Positions 15,317 through 22,281 of a stretch of 24,489 bases of DNA are shown here, piece by piece. Origin of the DNA: Fibrobacter sp. (GTDB taxonomy: Bacteria; Fibrobacterota; Fibrobacteria; Fibrobacterales; Fibrobacteraceae); assembly GCA_017520105.1 (NCBI GenBank), contig JAFWRL010000111.1:1-24489 (forward strand), in the 5' to 3' direction. Every line of letters starts with the position of its first letter. Within the stretch, counting starts at the first letter, position 1. The notes below the pieces were generated by a model. The model worked only from the letters and a program-made list of their open reading frames with translations, searched no databases and had not been told where the DNA came from. The position numbers were made by a program, and so were the translations under genes.

Positions 15317-16281
15317 TTGGTCACTCGCTTAATGTAGTAAAACGCCAGCAGGAATAACGCTCCCGAAGCCATCAGCAGATACGACTTGTTTATCAGCAAC
15401 ATCTGTAAATCGTAATAGAAGAACGATATTCCACATATAAACGCTACAGAAAAGATAACCAAGCACACATAGTCGAGAAGCCAAAACGATAAAAGCATTC
15501 CCGTAATCGGCAGAGCCATCGCGGGATACGCAGCCGTAGATGCACAACATAGCAGTGCAAGCACATACCCCTCGATTAGCCTTTTGCCCGTAACATATTT
15601 ACGCAGCAAGATACAGGCAATAACGAAACTGATTATTGCAAAAAATATTGCAAAAGCAGTATTGTCTCTGTGAATAAACCATAAAAGCGCTACTGATACA
15701 GCGGCGGTCGCAAACCTGATGGTTTTCAAATAGTCTCCAATCGCGGTCGAGGCAAACCAATTATCTTTGATGGTCGCGGCAAATATACCCATATAGGCAA
15801 CGATAATCGCAAAACAGGACATTTCGATATTGCCATCTTTCATGGCACGACCAGAGAATAAATGGTCAAAATACGAGAAGAAAATGAGCGGCAGTACTAC
15901 CGAAGCATAACAGAGCAGCATCTGCCGGCATAAATGAATCTTGCTCAGCGCAAATGATAAAAGGGCTACCACAAATTGCAGCACCAGAGTCTGCGTCAAG
16001 AAATCGATTCCCGCGATATACCCGAATGTAAAGCCGATGATAAACAGCGGATATGATGCCAACAGCGATTTTACTTCTTTGTCCTCTGACTCATCGCTTC
16101 GCGAAACCGCAATTGCTAAAATAATCGCAATTACCGAAAACACAACGTACACAATCTTGTTGTCACGCACATTAATCGCCACCATGCCAACCAACAGTGC
16201 GGCAATGATTACTCCACCCAAACCCATCACAATCAACAAGGGCCAAGGCAAATGTTTAGATTTATGGCTGTTATTTTCCAT
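15313..16281 (-). CDS. DUF4401-type polytopic membrane protein
   Basis: A 322-residue membrane protein with about ten hydrophobic segments and very little soluble sequence. The ATG at 16281 (MENNSHKSKHLPWPLLIVMG) is preferred over an in-frame TTG at 16287. The start overlaps the end of the DUF2157 gene by 11 bases, and the stop overlaps the next gene by four. Family assignment rests on the alternating hydrophobic pattern and on its place between DUF2157 and GDYXXLXY genes, a well-known gene set. It has no visible catalytic motif and no proposed reaction. Confidence 0.8.
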   Translation of the reverse strand: MENNSHKSKHLPWPLLIVMGLGGVIIAALLVGMVAINVRDNKIVYVVFSVIAIILAIAVSRSDESEDKEVKSLLASYPLFIIGFTFGYIAGIDFLTQTLVLQFVVALLSFALSKIHLCRQMLLCYASVVLPLIFFSYFDHLFSGRAMKDGNIEMSCFAIIVAYMGIFAATIKDNWFASTAIGDYLKTIRFATAAVSVALLWFIHRDNTAFAIFFAIISFVIACILLRKYVTGKRLIEGYVLALLCCASTAAYPAMALPITGMLLSFWLLDYVCLVIFSVAFICGISFFYYDLQMLLINKSYLLMASGALFLLAFYYIKRVTK

Positions 16282-17218
16282 TGTCAATTACCGATTGATT
16301 TGTTGACGTTTCAGATTTTTCTTTTTTCCACTTTTGGTATTGTACTGCAATAGCAAAAGCGGCTCCTATTGTGGTTGCTGTACTCAGTATCAAGTGAAGC
16401 AATAGTCCACCAAATTCATGTGTGAGACATTTGATAAACACGCATTCCAGCACAATCAGCGCACCTACGAACAACATTGAATATAGCCATATATTTTTTT
16501 GCCTCAGCGAATACCATATTGTAGCAACTGTTACGACCAAAGCCATCAGAAGATTAAGCGCAGTTATTCCGCCATTAAGCATATCCGTTTCACGAAAAAT
16601 CACAAGGCACACAACAAACACCGCCATACCAAATTCAATCACAAACATATTGCTAATAAACCAAGACGGCGGAGCAGACAAATTCAGCAGATATTTTGGA
16701 GCAAAAATAAAGAACGCTGTCCACACCGCGCCGTAGAGCATCAGCAGAGTCAGAAACCAACTGTTATCTGGAAACAGCGGTATCACGCCACATGACAATA
16801 GCACAATAAAAATCGCCCAAAGCGGGTAGAAATCAGCGATATACACCCATGCTAAAATGCAGCATGCCCACGTGAGAAAAAACACGTAAGAGTCAGCCGT
16901 GGTCTGATAGACCTGCCCGAATATAGCCCAGAACACGCCCACAAGCCCACACAGGACAGACAACGTGATTTTGTAGGTAAAATCGCTCATTTTCACTTTT
17001 ATAGCCACAGCAAAAACGGCAAGGATCAACGCGACGGCGATGCCCATTTTTACCCAACGATGCATCAGTTCCCAGTTGTAGGCAAAAAAGAAAATGATGC
17101 CCGCCAGCATCAATCCTGAGCCTAACGTCAACGTAAAAACCTGCAAGAACCGCAGCCAAGCCTTAGCATCGGCGGTTTTGGTTTTGTCGCTCCCTGATAA
17201 TGTAATTGAATCTTCCAT
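16271..17218 (-). CDS. DUF2157-type polytopic membrane protein
   Basis: A 315-residue protein with a short charged N-terminus and about nine membrane segments. The DUF2157 region lies at 30-150: GSGLMLAGIIFFFAYNW, then HRWVKMGIAVALILA, then the diagnostic FWAIFGQVYQTTADSY followed by LTWA. The C-terminus ends in a lysine-rich tail. It is the first gene of a three-gene, overlap-coupled operon with DUF4401 and GDYXXLXY proteins. The dxr terminator is just upstream, so its promoter should lie in the 65 bases between 17219 and 17283. Those are AT-rich, and I cannot pick a -10/-35 pair with confidence. Confidence 0.85.
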   Translation of the reverse strand: MEDSITLSGSDKTKTADAKAWLRFLQVFTLTLGSGLMLAGIIFFFAYNWELMHRWVKMGIAVALILAVFAVAIKVKMSDFTYKITLSVLCGLVGVFWAIFGQVYQTTADSYVFFLTWACCILAWVYIADFYPLWAIFIVLLSCGVIPLFPDNSWFLTLLMLYGAVWTAFFIFAPKYLLNLSAPPSWFISNMFVIEFGMAVFVVCLVIFRETDMLNGGITALNLLMALVVTVATIWYSLRQKNIWLYSMLFVGALIVLECVFIKCLTHEFGGLLLHLILSTATTIGAAFAIAVQYQKWKKEKSETSTNQSVIDNGK

Positions 17219-17283
17219 ATTTGATAGTCTTTTTGAAGTTATTTCTAAAGATATATCTTTTTCGTAGGAAAAAGCATTTTCAT

Positions 17284-17315
17284 GAAAAAACAGACCCCGG
17301 CACTAAGGCCGGGGT
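17284..17315 (-). terminator. Intrinsic terminator of the pyrH-dxr operon
   Basis: On the minus strand ACCCCGGC pairs perfectly with GCCGGGGT around loop CTTAGT, followed by CTG and six T. It lies about 100 nt past the dxr stop, after a dispersed repeat, and ends the operon before DUF2157. Confidence 0.92.
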
Positions 17316-17331
17316 ACATTCTCTAGGCATA

Positions 17332-17410
17332 CGTCATTCCGAGCAAAGCGAGGAATCCAGTGCATTTCAAGACTTAACTGGATCCTTCGGCTTTACAGCC
17401 TCAGGATGAC
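17332..17410. repeat. Dispersed palindromic repeat at the dxr 3' end
   Basis: The left arm CGTCATTCCGAGCAAAGCGA followed by GGAATCCAGT is an imperfect inverted copy of the right arm ACTGGATCCTTCGGCTTTAC followed by AGCCTCAGGATGAC. The arms are separated by about 15 bases. The transcript of either strand would form one long imperfect hairpin. Related copies lie at 7592-7670 and 21154-21196. Confidence 0.7.
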
Positions 17411-17417
17411 AATTCGA

Positions 17418-18566
17418 TTACTTCAAAAATCCTTCCGTCATGCGGCGGGCTTCCTTGTCGGCTTCGAGCACTTGTTCAAGCGAGAGGTGACCGGTCACGT
17501 TCGGAGCCTTGTCCATCACCATTTCCACGTATTTCGGGATGTCCGTGAACTTGAGGTTCCCCTTGAGGAAGCGATCCACGAGCACTTCGTTTGCAGCGTT
17601 CATCATCGCAGGAACGATACCGCCACGGCGGCCGGCTTCAAACGCGAGCGCAAGGCAACGGAACTTATTGAAGTCCGGTTCGAAGAACGTAAGTTTTGCA
17701 AGCGTCGGCAAGTTGAGGCGTTTGGTTTCGAGCTTTAGGCGGTCGGGCCATGTGAGCGCCACCTGGATAGGAATGCGCATGTCGGGAGCGCCGAGCTGAG
17801 CCATCAAGGAGCCGTCGCGGAACTGTACGAGCGAATGCACCATGGACTGCGGGTGAACCACAACCTTAATCTGGTCATACGGAATGTGGAACAAGAAGTG
17901 AGCTTCGAGCACTTCAAGGCCCTTGTTCATCATGGACGCAGAGTCAATCGTAATCTTCTTGCCCATGCTCCACACCGGATGATTGAGGGCATCGGCCACG
18001 GTGATGTTTTCGAACTTTTCAATGGGCCATTCGCGGAACGGGCCGCCCGATGCCGTGATTTCGAGGAATTCCACTTCGGATTCGCGTTTGCCGCCTTCGA
18101 GGCACTGGAAAATGGCACTGTGTTCGGAGTCAATCGGCGTGATGAAAGACTTCGGATTTTCTGCAAGTTTGTCCCAAATGACCGGACCTGCCATGACCAT
18201 CGTCTCTTTGTTGGCGAGAGCCACATGCTTGCCATGTTCGATAGCGGTAATCGTCGGGAGGCAGCCCACAGCGCCCATCAAGGCGTTGATGATGATGTCC
18301 GCTTTCGGGTCGGCAGCGAGTTCGCAGAGACCGTCCATGCCGGCAAGCACTTTTTTGCCGAGCACACCTTCGAGTTCCTTCGCTGCAGCTTCGTTGAACA
18401 TGCAAACGCGTTCAACATTGTACTTGCGGACAATTTCTGCAACCTTTTCTACGCTACTGTTTGCAGCAACAGCATAAAGATTGAAAATGTCGGAATGCTG
18501 CTGGATGACATCAACACTAGAGGTGCCAATAGAACCCGTGGCACCAAGAAGGACTACGTTTTTCAT
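17418..18566 (-). CDS. dxr: 1-deoxy-D-xylulose-5-phosphate reductoisomerase
   Basis: A 382-residue cytosolic enzyme of normal length. It turns 1-deoxy-D-xylulose 5-phosphate into 2-C-methyl-D-erythritol 4-phosphate with NADPH and a divalent metal, the committed step of the MEP isoprenoid pathway. GATGSIGTSS (8-17) is the NADPH-binding loop. ALANKETMVMAG (116-127) lines the cofactor site. PIDSEHSAIFQCL contains metal ligands Asp146 and Glu148, and NKGLE (214-218) gives the third ligand Glu218. TASGGPFR (171-178) and MGKKITIDSASMMNKG are the substrate and flexible-loop regions. It is 9 bp downstream of the small lipoprotein gene and ends the operon with uppS and cdsA, which use or follow isoprenoid products. 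The ribosome site (AGGA, 14 nt away) is weak, which suggests coupled translation. Confidence 0.98.
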   Translation of the reverse strand: MKNVVLLGATGSIGTSSVDVIQQHSDIFNLYAVAANSSVEKVAEIVRKYNVERVCMFNEAAAKELEGVLGKKVLAGMDGLCELAADPKADIIINALMGAVGCLPTITAIEHGKHVALANKETMVMAGPVIWDKLAENPKSFITPIDSEHSAIFQCLEGGKRESEVEFLEITASGGPFREWPIEKFENITVADALNHPVWSMGKKITIDSASMMNKGLEVLEAHFLFHIPYDQIKVVVHPQSMVHSLVQFRDGSLMAQLGAPDMRIPIQVALTWPDRLKLETKRLNLPTLAKLTFFEPDFNKFRCLALAFEAGRRGGIVPAMMNAANEVLVDRFLKGNLKFTDIPKYVEMVMDKAPNVTGHLSLEQVLEADKEARRMTEGFLK

Positions 18567-18575
18567 TTCGATCCG

Positions 18576-18932
18576 TTATTCCTGACCTTGATAGAATTCA
18601 CAATCTCCCAAGACCTTCAGATAGAATTCGTCTCGGTTCACATCGGTGTATGTCGTATCGTCATCTTCCATGTGATAAGATTTTGCGTACAACTCGTACT
18701 TGACCGTGGTCTCGTCCACCCACGTATAGATATCAACATATCCCCAAGAGGAATACTTGTACTTCCAGACGTTATCTGACTTTTGGAAGTTGCAACCAGC
18801 TTCGACTTCCCCGGGGCCGTCATTAACTTCTTTCGGCGGAGTAATAGGATTTTCAGAATCCTCGTCACCACAAGCCACAAGGCCCATAGTCATCATCAAA
18901 GCAAATGCACCTACGATATATTTAATCTTCAT
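18576..18932 (-). CDS. Small predicted lipoprotein inside the cdsA-dxr operon
   Basis: A 118-residue protein behind a strong AAGGGGGA site. The signal peptide MKIKYIVGAFALMMTMGLVA ends in the lipobox LVAC, so Cys21 is lipidated. The acidic start CGDEDSENP is of the usual Fibrobacter type. The mature part, about 95 residues, is rich in Tyr, Trp, Asp and Glu (VWKYKYSSWGYVDIYTWVDE) and has two further cysteines near positions 47 and 111 that could form a disulfide. No domain is recognised. Gaps of 17 bp to cdsA and 9 bp to dxr place it in the same transcript, which is unusual because this gene is not part of the common bacterial cluster. Confidence 0.8.
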   Translation of the reverse strand: MKIKYIVGAFALMMTMGLVACGDEDSENPITPPKEVNDGPGEVEAGCNFQKSDNVWKYKYSSWGYVDIYTWVDETTVKYELYAKSYHMEDDDTTYTDVNRDEFYLKVLGDCEFYQGQE

Positions 18933-18949
18933 ATATCCCCCTTCTGGGT

Positions 18950-19831
18950 TTATGTGATATTTTTTAGGAAATCCATGAACAAATACAGGGCCGGCGCCGC
19001 CAATAGGAACGAGTCGCAGCGGTCGAGCACGCCACCATGACCCACGAACAAATTACCGGAATCCTTCGTGCCGCTCCAACGTTTGAGAGCAGACATCAGA
19101 AGGTCGCCCACCTGGCCCGCCACCGTAATGAGGAGGCCAATGACAATCGCGGACGTCCAAGTGAATTCAACTTCGAAAGAAGCAAGGGAGGCGCTGCACT
19201 TGACCCAGTACGCCACCCAGGCAATCGTCGCAATGGAGCCCGCAACGCTACCTTCCCAAGTTTTCTTGGGACTAATGCTCGGAGCAAACGGGTGACGCCC
19301 GAAAGGTCCCTTGCCAGCCGCAAACTTTCCAAAGAAATAAGCGACCGTATCGCAAAGCCACACCGCCGTCATCACGAGAATGAACGGATAACAGTGTTCA
19401 AGGCCTTGGCCGTTGCCCATCATGAGCACGTTCATGCCGCCCCAAAGTCCAAGGTAAAGCGGAGCGCCAAGCTGCATCACGAGCCACGGGAACAGATGGT
19501 CGATTTCGACCTTCGCATAAGCGACGCCAATGTAAATCGCAAACACGGCAACGAACGTCATGCCAACAACGTAAGGCACTGCCGGGAGGCCAAAATAGCC
19601 GCCCTTGGAAAGTGCCCACGCGAGTGTCAACGCCAATGACGAAGCAAACGAAAGATAACGGGTATCGGGCCCTTTGTACATTTTACAAGCCATGCCTGCC
19701 CATTCCCAAGCACCCACGGCGCTCAAAAAGCACATGAGGCCAATGCGGCTAAAATCGTTGAACCACAACAAAACAAAAACGATTGGAATGGCAATGAAAG
19801 CCGTTATCAAGCGCTGAGCCAGATTACTCAT
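18950..19831 (-). CDS. cdsA: Phosphatidate cytidylyltransferase (CDP-diacylglycerol synthase)
   Basis: A 293-residue inner-membrane enzyme with about eight helices that makes CDP-diacylglycerol from CTP and phosphatidic acid, the precursor of bacterial phospholipids. The ATG at 19831 (MSNLAQRLITAFIAIPIVFV) has GGAAGG 6 nt upstream and overlaps the uppS stop by 8 bases, so I prefer it to the earlier in-frame start at 19858. SISPKKTWEGS (185-195) is conserved. The family signature runs from residue 247: SALKRW, then GTKDSGN, then GHGGVLDRCDS, giving the K-D and H-G-G-x-x-D-R-x-D elements of the active site. Confidence 0.97.
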   Translation of the reverse strand: MSNLAQRLITAFIAIPIVFVLLWFNDFSRIGLMCFLSAVGAWEWAGMACKMYKGPDTRYLSFASSLALTLAWALSKGGYFGLPAVPYVVGMTFVAVFAIYIGVAYAKVEIDHLFPWLVMQLGAPLYLGLWGGMNVLMMGNGQGLEHCYPFILVMTAVWLCDTVAYFFGKFAAGKGPFGRHPFAPSISPKKTWEGSVAGSIATIAWVAYWVKCSASLASFEVEFTWTSAIVIGLLITVAGQVGDLLMSALKRWSGTKDSGNLFVGHGGVLDRCDSFLLAAPALYLFMDFLKNIT

Positions 19832-20534
19832 GTAGAACCTTCCCAAAGCGGCGTTCACGAGTATTGAAGAACTCCACCGCCTTCATGAACTCTTCCTTGG
19901 TAAAGTCAGGCCACAGCGTATCCGTCACATAGAATTCGCTATACGCCGCTTGCCAAAGCAGATAGTTCGAAAGTCTGAATTCGCCTCCAGTGCGGATAAC
20001 CAAATCCGGATCGGGAGCCCCTTTCAAATAAAGATTTTTTGCAAATAAAGTTTCGTCAATATCATCGACCTTGAGCGTTCCAGCGGCAACCTGGGCCGCA
20101 ATGGAACGGGTCGCTTCCACAATCTCTTGCCTGCCACCATAAGAAATGGCAAGGTTCAACTGCATACCCGTATTGTTCGCCGTCATGTCGATGGCGGACT
20201 GGAGGCTTGCACGCGGTTTTTCGGGCAAACGGTTCATGTTGCCAATCACCGTCAGCTTCACATTTTTAGCCATAAGGTCGGGAATTTCTTTGACCACCAT
20301 CTCGATGAGAAGGTTCATCAAGTAATCCACTTCTTTAGATGGGCGGCCCCAATTCTCGGAACTGAAAACGTACAATGTCATGTGTTCGAGCTTGAGATTT
20401 ACACCCACCTCGACAGCATCGATTGTCGATTCCGTCCCCTTGCGGTGACCCAAGAAACGCTCCAAACCGCGACTACGAGCCCAGCGCCCGTTGCCGTCCA
20501 TGATGATAGCGACATGTCTAAGTTGATTTGCCAC
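19824..20534 (-). CDS. uppS: Isoprenyl (undecaprenyl) diphosphate synthase, cis-prenyltransferase
   Basis: A 236-residue soluble enzyme that adds isopentenyl units to farnesyl diphosphate in the cis form, giving the lipid carrier for cell-wall and O-antigen sugars. It starts with GTG at 20534, with GGGG 5 nt upstream; no later codon would keep the conserved N-terminus HVAIIMDGNGRWA, which contains the catalytic Asp13. GHRKGTEST, FSSENWGRP (57-65) and the C-terminal RTGGEFRLSNYLLWQAAYSE are the other conserved regions; the usual RTSGE is RTGGE here. The gap from frr is 12 bp and the next gene overlaps by 8 bp. Confidence 0.97.
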   Translation of the reverse strand: MANQLRHVAIIMDGNGRWARSRGLERFLGHRKGTESTIDAVEVGVNLKLEHMTLYVFSSENWGRPSKEVDYLMNLLIEMVVKEIPDLMAKNVKLTVIGNMNRLPEKPRASLQSAIDMTANNTGMQLNLAISYGGRQEIVEATRSIAAQVAAGTLKVDDIDETLFAKNLYLKGAPDPDLVIRTGGEFRLSNYLLWQAAYSEFYVTDTLWPDFTKEEFMKAVEFFNTRERRFGKVLHE

Positions 20535-20546
20535 GCAAACCCCGGA

Positions 20547-21080
20547 CTACACCTTGAGGATGTCTGCTTCCTTTTCAGCGAGCAGACGGTCGATTTCGGC
20601 GATAGCCTTGTCAGTCGCCTTCTGGATTTCGTCCTGCTGCTTCTTGACTTCGTCTTCGGGCAATTCCTTGTTCTTCTTGATGGCGTCGTTAGCATCGCGA
20701 CGGATGTTGCGGATAGCCACACGGCCTTCTTCGGCATGCTTGCGGGCAAGCTTGGCCAGTTCCTGGCGGCGTTCCGTCGTAAGAATCGGGAGCGTCACGC
20801 GGATGCAGTTGCCGTCCTTCATCGGAGTAAGGCCGATGTTTGCAGCGAGAATCGCCTTGTCAATCGTATCGACGAGCTGCTTTTCCCACGGCGTCACGAG
20901 GAGCATACGCGGTTCGGGCACAGAAATCTTTGCCACCTGAGAAATCGGAGTCGGGGTACCGTAATAGTCGATACGCACACCGTTGAGGATAGCCGGGCTA
21001 GCCTGGCCAGCGCGGATCTTGGAAAATTCACGTTCGGTGGCCTCGATGGCCTTGTCCATTTTTTCAGAATATTCAGACAT
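20547..21080 (-). CDS. frr: Ribosome recycling factor
   Basis: A 177-residue protein that, with EF-G, splits the ribosome after termination. It has a three-helix bundle (1-30 and 105-177) and a beta domain between them: KIRAGQASPAILNGVRIDYY and GTPTPISQVAKISVPEPRML, with LPILTTERRQELAKLARKHA starting the third helix. It is a few residues shorter at the N-terminus than the E. coli protein, with no upstream start available. AGGA lies 7 nt before the ATG. This Shine-Dalgarno is part of the last unit of a five-unit heptamer array. The 330-bp gap to pyrH is long for this gene pair. Confidence 0.97.
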   Translation of the reverse strand: MSEYSEKMDKAIEATEREFSKIRAGQASPAILNGVRIDYYGTPTPISQVAKISVPEPRMLLVTPWEKQLVDTIDKAILAANIGLTPMKDGNCIRVTLPILTTERRQELAKLARKHAEEGRVAIRNIRRDANDAIKKNKELPEDEVKKQQDEIQKATDKAIAEIDRLLAEKEADILKV

Positions 21081-21083
21081 CTT

Positions 21084-21118
21084 TAGTTCCTAGTTCTTAG
21101 TTACTAGTTAATAGTTTT
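21084..21118 (-). repeat. Five-unit heptanucleotide array ending at the frr ribosome site
   Basis: On the coding strand five consecutive 7-mers follow the form NN-AACTA, with the variable pair AA, TT, GT, AG and GG in order. The array ends 3 nt before the frr ATG. Its last unit, GGAACTA, supplies the Shine-Dalgarno AGGA. A matching array precedes pyrH. Confidence 0.85.
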
Positions 21119-21410
21119 GCAAAGGACATCCAACTACAAAGCGTCCACCTCTGCGTCATCCTGAGCGGAGGGTGAAGCCCGGAGTCGAAAAATCCAAGCG
21201 CTTGTTATACATTTTGAAATATAGGTAAAAAAATTTGGGAAAATAACAACAAATCGTTCGAGGAACAAATTTTTACACCTTATCCCCCAGGCAAACCTTG
21301 ACATAAGAAATAATACGCGAGCGACCCCGAAGTGGGGCCACGCGCCGGTTGGGAACCGCACAATTTTCGGCAGTGATCACATGTGGACCACCGAACTGAA
21401 AGAGACAGGA
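21119..21410. other. Structured pyrH-frr spacer without a recognisable gene
   Basis: This spacer holds three things. First, a copy of the dispersed repeat at 21154-21196 (CGTCATCCTGAGCGGAGGGT and on to GGAGTCG). Second, an AT-rich stretch at 21200-21290. Third, two adjacent hairpins at 21316-21358: CGCG...CCCC-GAAGT-GGGG...CGCG, then CGGTT-GGG-AACCG. The hairpins lie 50-95 nt past the pyrH stop in the transcript but have no T-run. A 75-codon minus-strand frame crosses the region, runs through the repeat and has no ribosome site, so I do not call it a gene. Confidence 0.5.
21154..21196 (-). repeat. Dispersed repeat, single arm, in the pyrH-frr spacer
   Basis: Read on the minus strand it runs TTTTTCGACTCCGGGCTTCA then CCCTCCGCTCAGGATGACG. 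This matches the right part of the copy at 7628-7669 (CTTCGACTCCG to CTCAGGATGACG) with internal differences. Only one arm is present, so it does not form the long hairpin seen at 17332-17410. Confidence 0.65.
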
Positions 21411-22115
21411 TTAGCAATGCACGAGCGTGCCGAGGTCGCCTTCGATGGCTGCACGCGTGAGATTGCCCTTTTCCATCTTGAAAACGAAGATGGGCATGTT
21501 ATTTTCCATACAAAGCGCAACAGCTGCAGTATCCATGACCTTGAGGCCGCGGGAGATGACTTCCTTGTAGCTGATGTCATCGAAACGGGTGGCAGTCGGG
21601 TCCTTGACCGGGTCTGCGGTGTAGATGCCATCGACCTTGGTGGCCTTCATGATGACATCGCATTCGCTTTCGATGGCGCGAAGGGCGGCGCAGCTGTCCG
21701 TCGTAAAGAACGGATTGCCGGTACCGGCGGAGAAGATGACCACGGAACCCGCAGACAAAAGCTTGAGAGCCTTGCGGCGGTCAAAGAATTCGCAGACCGG
21801 TTCCATGCGGATAGCGGACATCACCACGGAATCGATACCCTGCTTGTCGAGAGCGTCCTGCATGGCAAGGCCGTTCATCACGGTGCCGAGCATACCCATA
21901 GCATCGCCCTGGGCGCGGTTCATGCCGCCAGCAGAAGCAGAAATGCCGCGAACGAGGTTGCCGCCGCCAATCACGAGAGCGACTTGTACGCCCTGCTTGA
22001 CGATAGACGCAATTTCGCTTGCCATGTCGGAGAGGATAACATTATCGATACCGTGGCCCTTTTCGCCTGCAAGGGCTTCGCCACTAAGCTTGAGAAGAAT
22101 ACGTTTAAATTTCAT
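21411..22115 (-). CDS. pyrH: UMP kinase
   Basis: A 234-residue amino acid kinase-fold enzyme that phosphorylates UMP to UDP with ATP and is active as a hexamer. KLSGEAL (9-15) is the phosphate-binding start, IGGGNLVRG (49-57) the glycine loop, and [19 protein letters not shown] the UMP-binding helix region. [12 protein letters not shown] (128-139) contacts UMP and Mg-ATP, and [14 protein letters not shown] (156-169) is the nucleotide-binding signature. It begins the pyrH-frr-uppS-cdsA-dxr cluster. The usual upstream partners rpsB and tsf are absent from the window; a divergent protease gene lies there instead. There is no clear Shine-Dalgarno: a heptamer array occupies that place. Confidence 0.98.
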   Translation of the reverse strand: MKFKRILLKLSGEALAGEKGHGIDNVILSDMASEIASIVKQGVQVALVIGGGNLVRGISASAGGMNRAQGDAMGMLGTVMNGLAMQDALDKQGIDSVVMSAIRMEPVCEFFDRRKALKLLSAGSVVIFSAGTGNPFFTTDSCAALRAIESECDVIMKATKVDGIYTADPVKDPTATRFDDISYKEVISRGLKVMDTAAVALCMENNMPIFVFKMEKGNLTRAAIEGDLGTLVHC

Positions 22116-22119
22116 AATC

Positions 22120-22154
22120 TGGTCACTAGTTATTAGTCATTAGTTGGTTGTTTC
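22120..22154 (-). repeat. Heptanucleotide array ending 4 nt before the pyrH start
   Basis: On the coding strand the units are GAAACAA, CCAACTA, ATGACTA, ATAACTA and GTGACCA, all variants of NN-AACTA, followed by GATT and the ATG. It has the same period, strand, number of units and distance to the start codon as the frr array, but the units are more degenerate. Confidence 0.75.
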
Positions 22155-22268
22155 TCGGGGGAAATGTAATAAAAAATGGATACGTCAAGTTTTTCATTTT
22201 CCCAATGTTTATAAAAAGAAAAACGCCATTCAGCAAAAAATAATTATAGATTCATTTAAGTGAAGAAT

Positions 22269-22281
22269 GGAGGTTGATGTG
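22269..22281 (+). promoter_or_regulatory. Ribosome binding site favouring a GTG start for the M6 protease
   Basis: GGAGG (22269-22273) is 5 nt before the GTG at 22279. An in-frame ATG at 22267 overlaps the GGAGG and has only a weak AAG-rich site upstream. Confidence 0.65.

Noticed and set aside
17206..17409. 67-codon plus-strand frame upstream of dxr's end
   Set aside because: Its C-terminal half (HSEQSEESS) is the false translation of the palindromic repeat, and the middle is the terminator stem.
17835..18779. 314-codon plus-strand frame opposite dxr and the small lipoprotein gene
   Set aside because: It is antisense to a fully conserved dxr, has no ribosome site and its translation has no recognisable domain. 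It is an effect of codon bias.
21298..21303. TTGACA on the plus strand as a -35 box
   Set aside because: No acceptable -10 box lies 16-18 bp downstream and no plus-strand gene follows.
21134..21361. 75-codon minus-strand frame in the pyrH-frr spacer
   Set aside because: It has no ribosome site, passes through hairpins and the dispersed repeat, and ends within repeat sequence.
21084..22154. Heptamer arrays considered as a CRISPR or origin iterons
   Set aside because: Units are 7 bp with no spacers, far too short for CRISPR, and they are joined to start codons. No dnaA boxes or replication gene are nearby.
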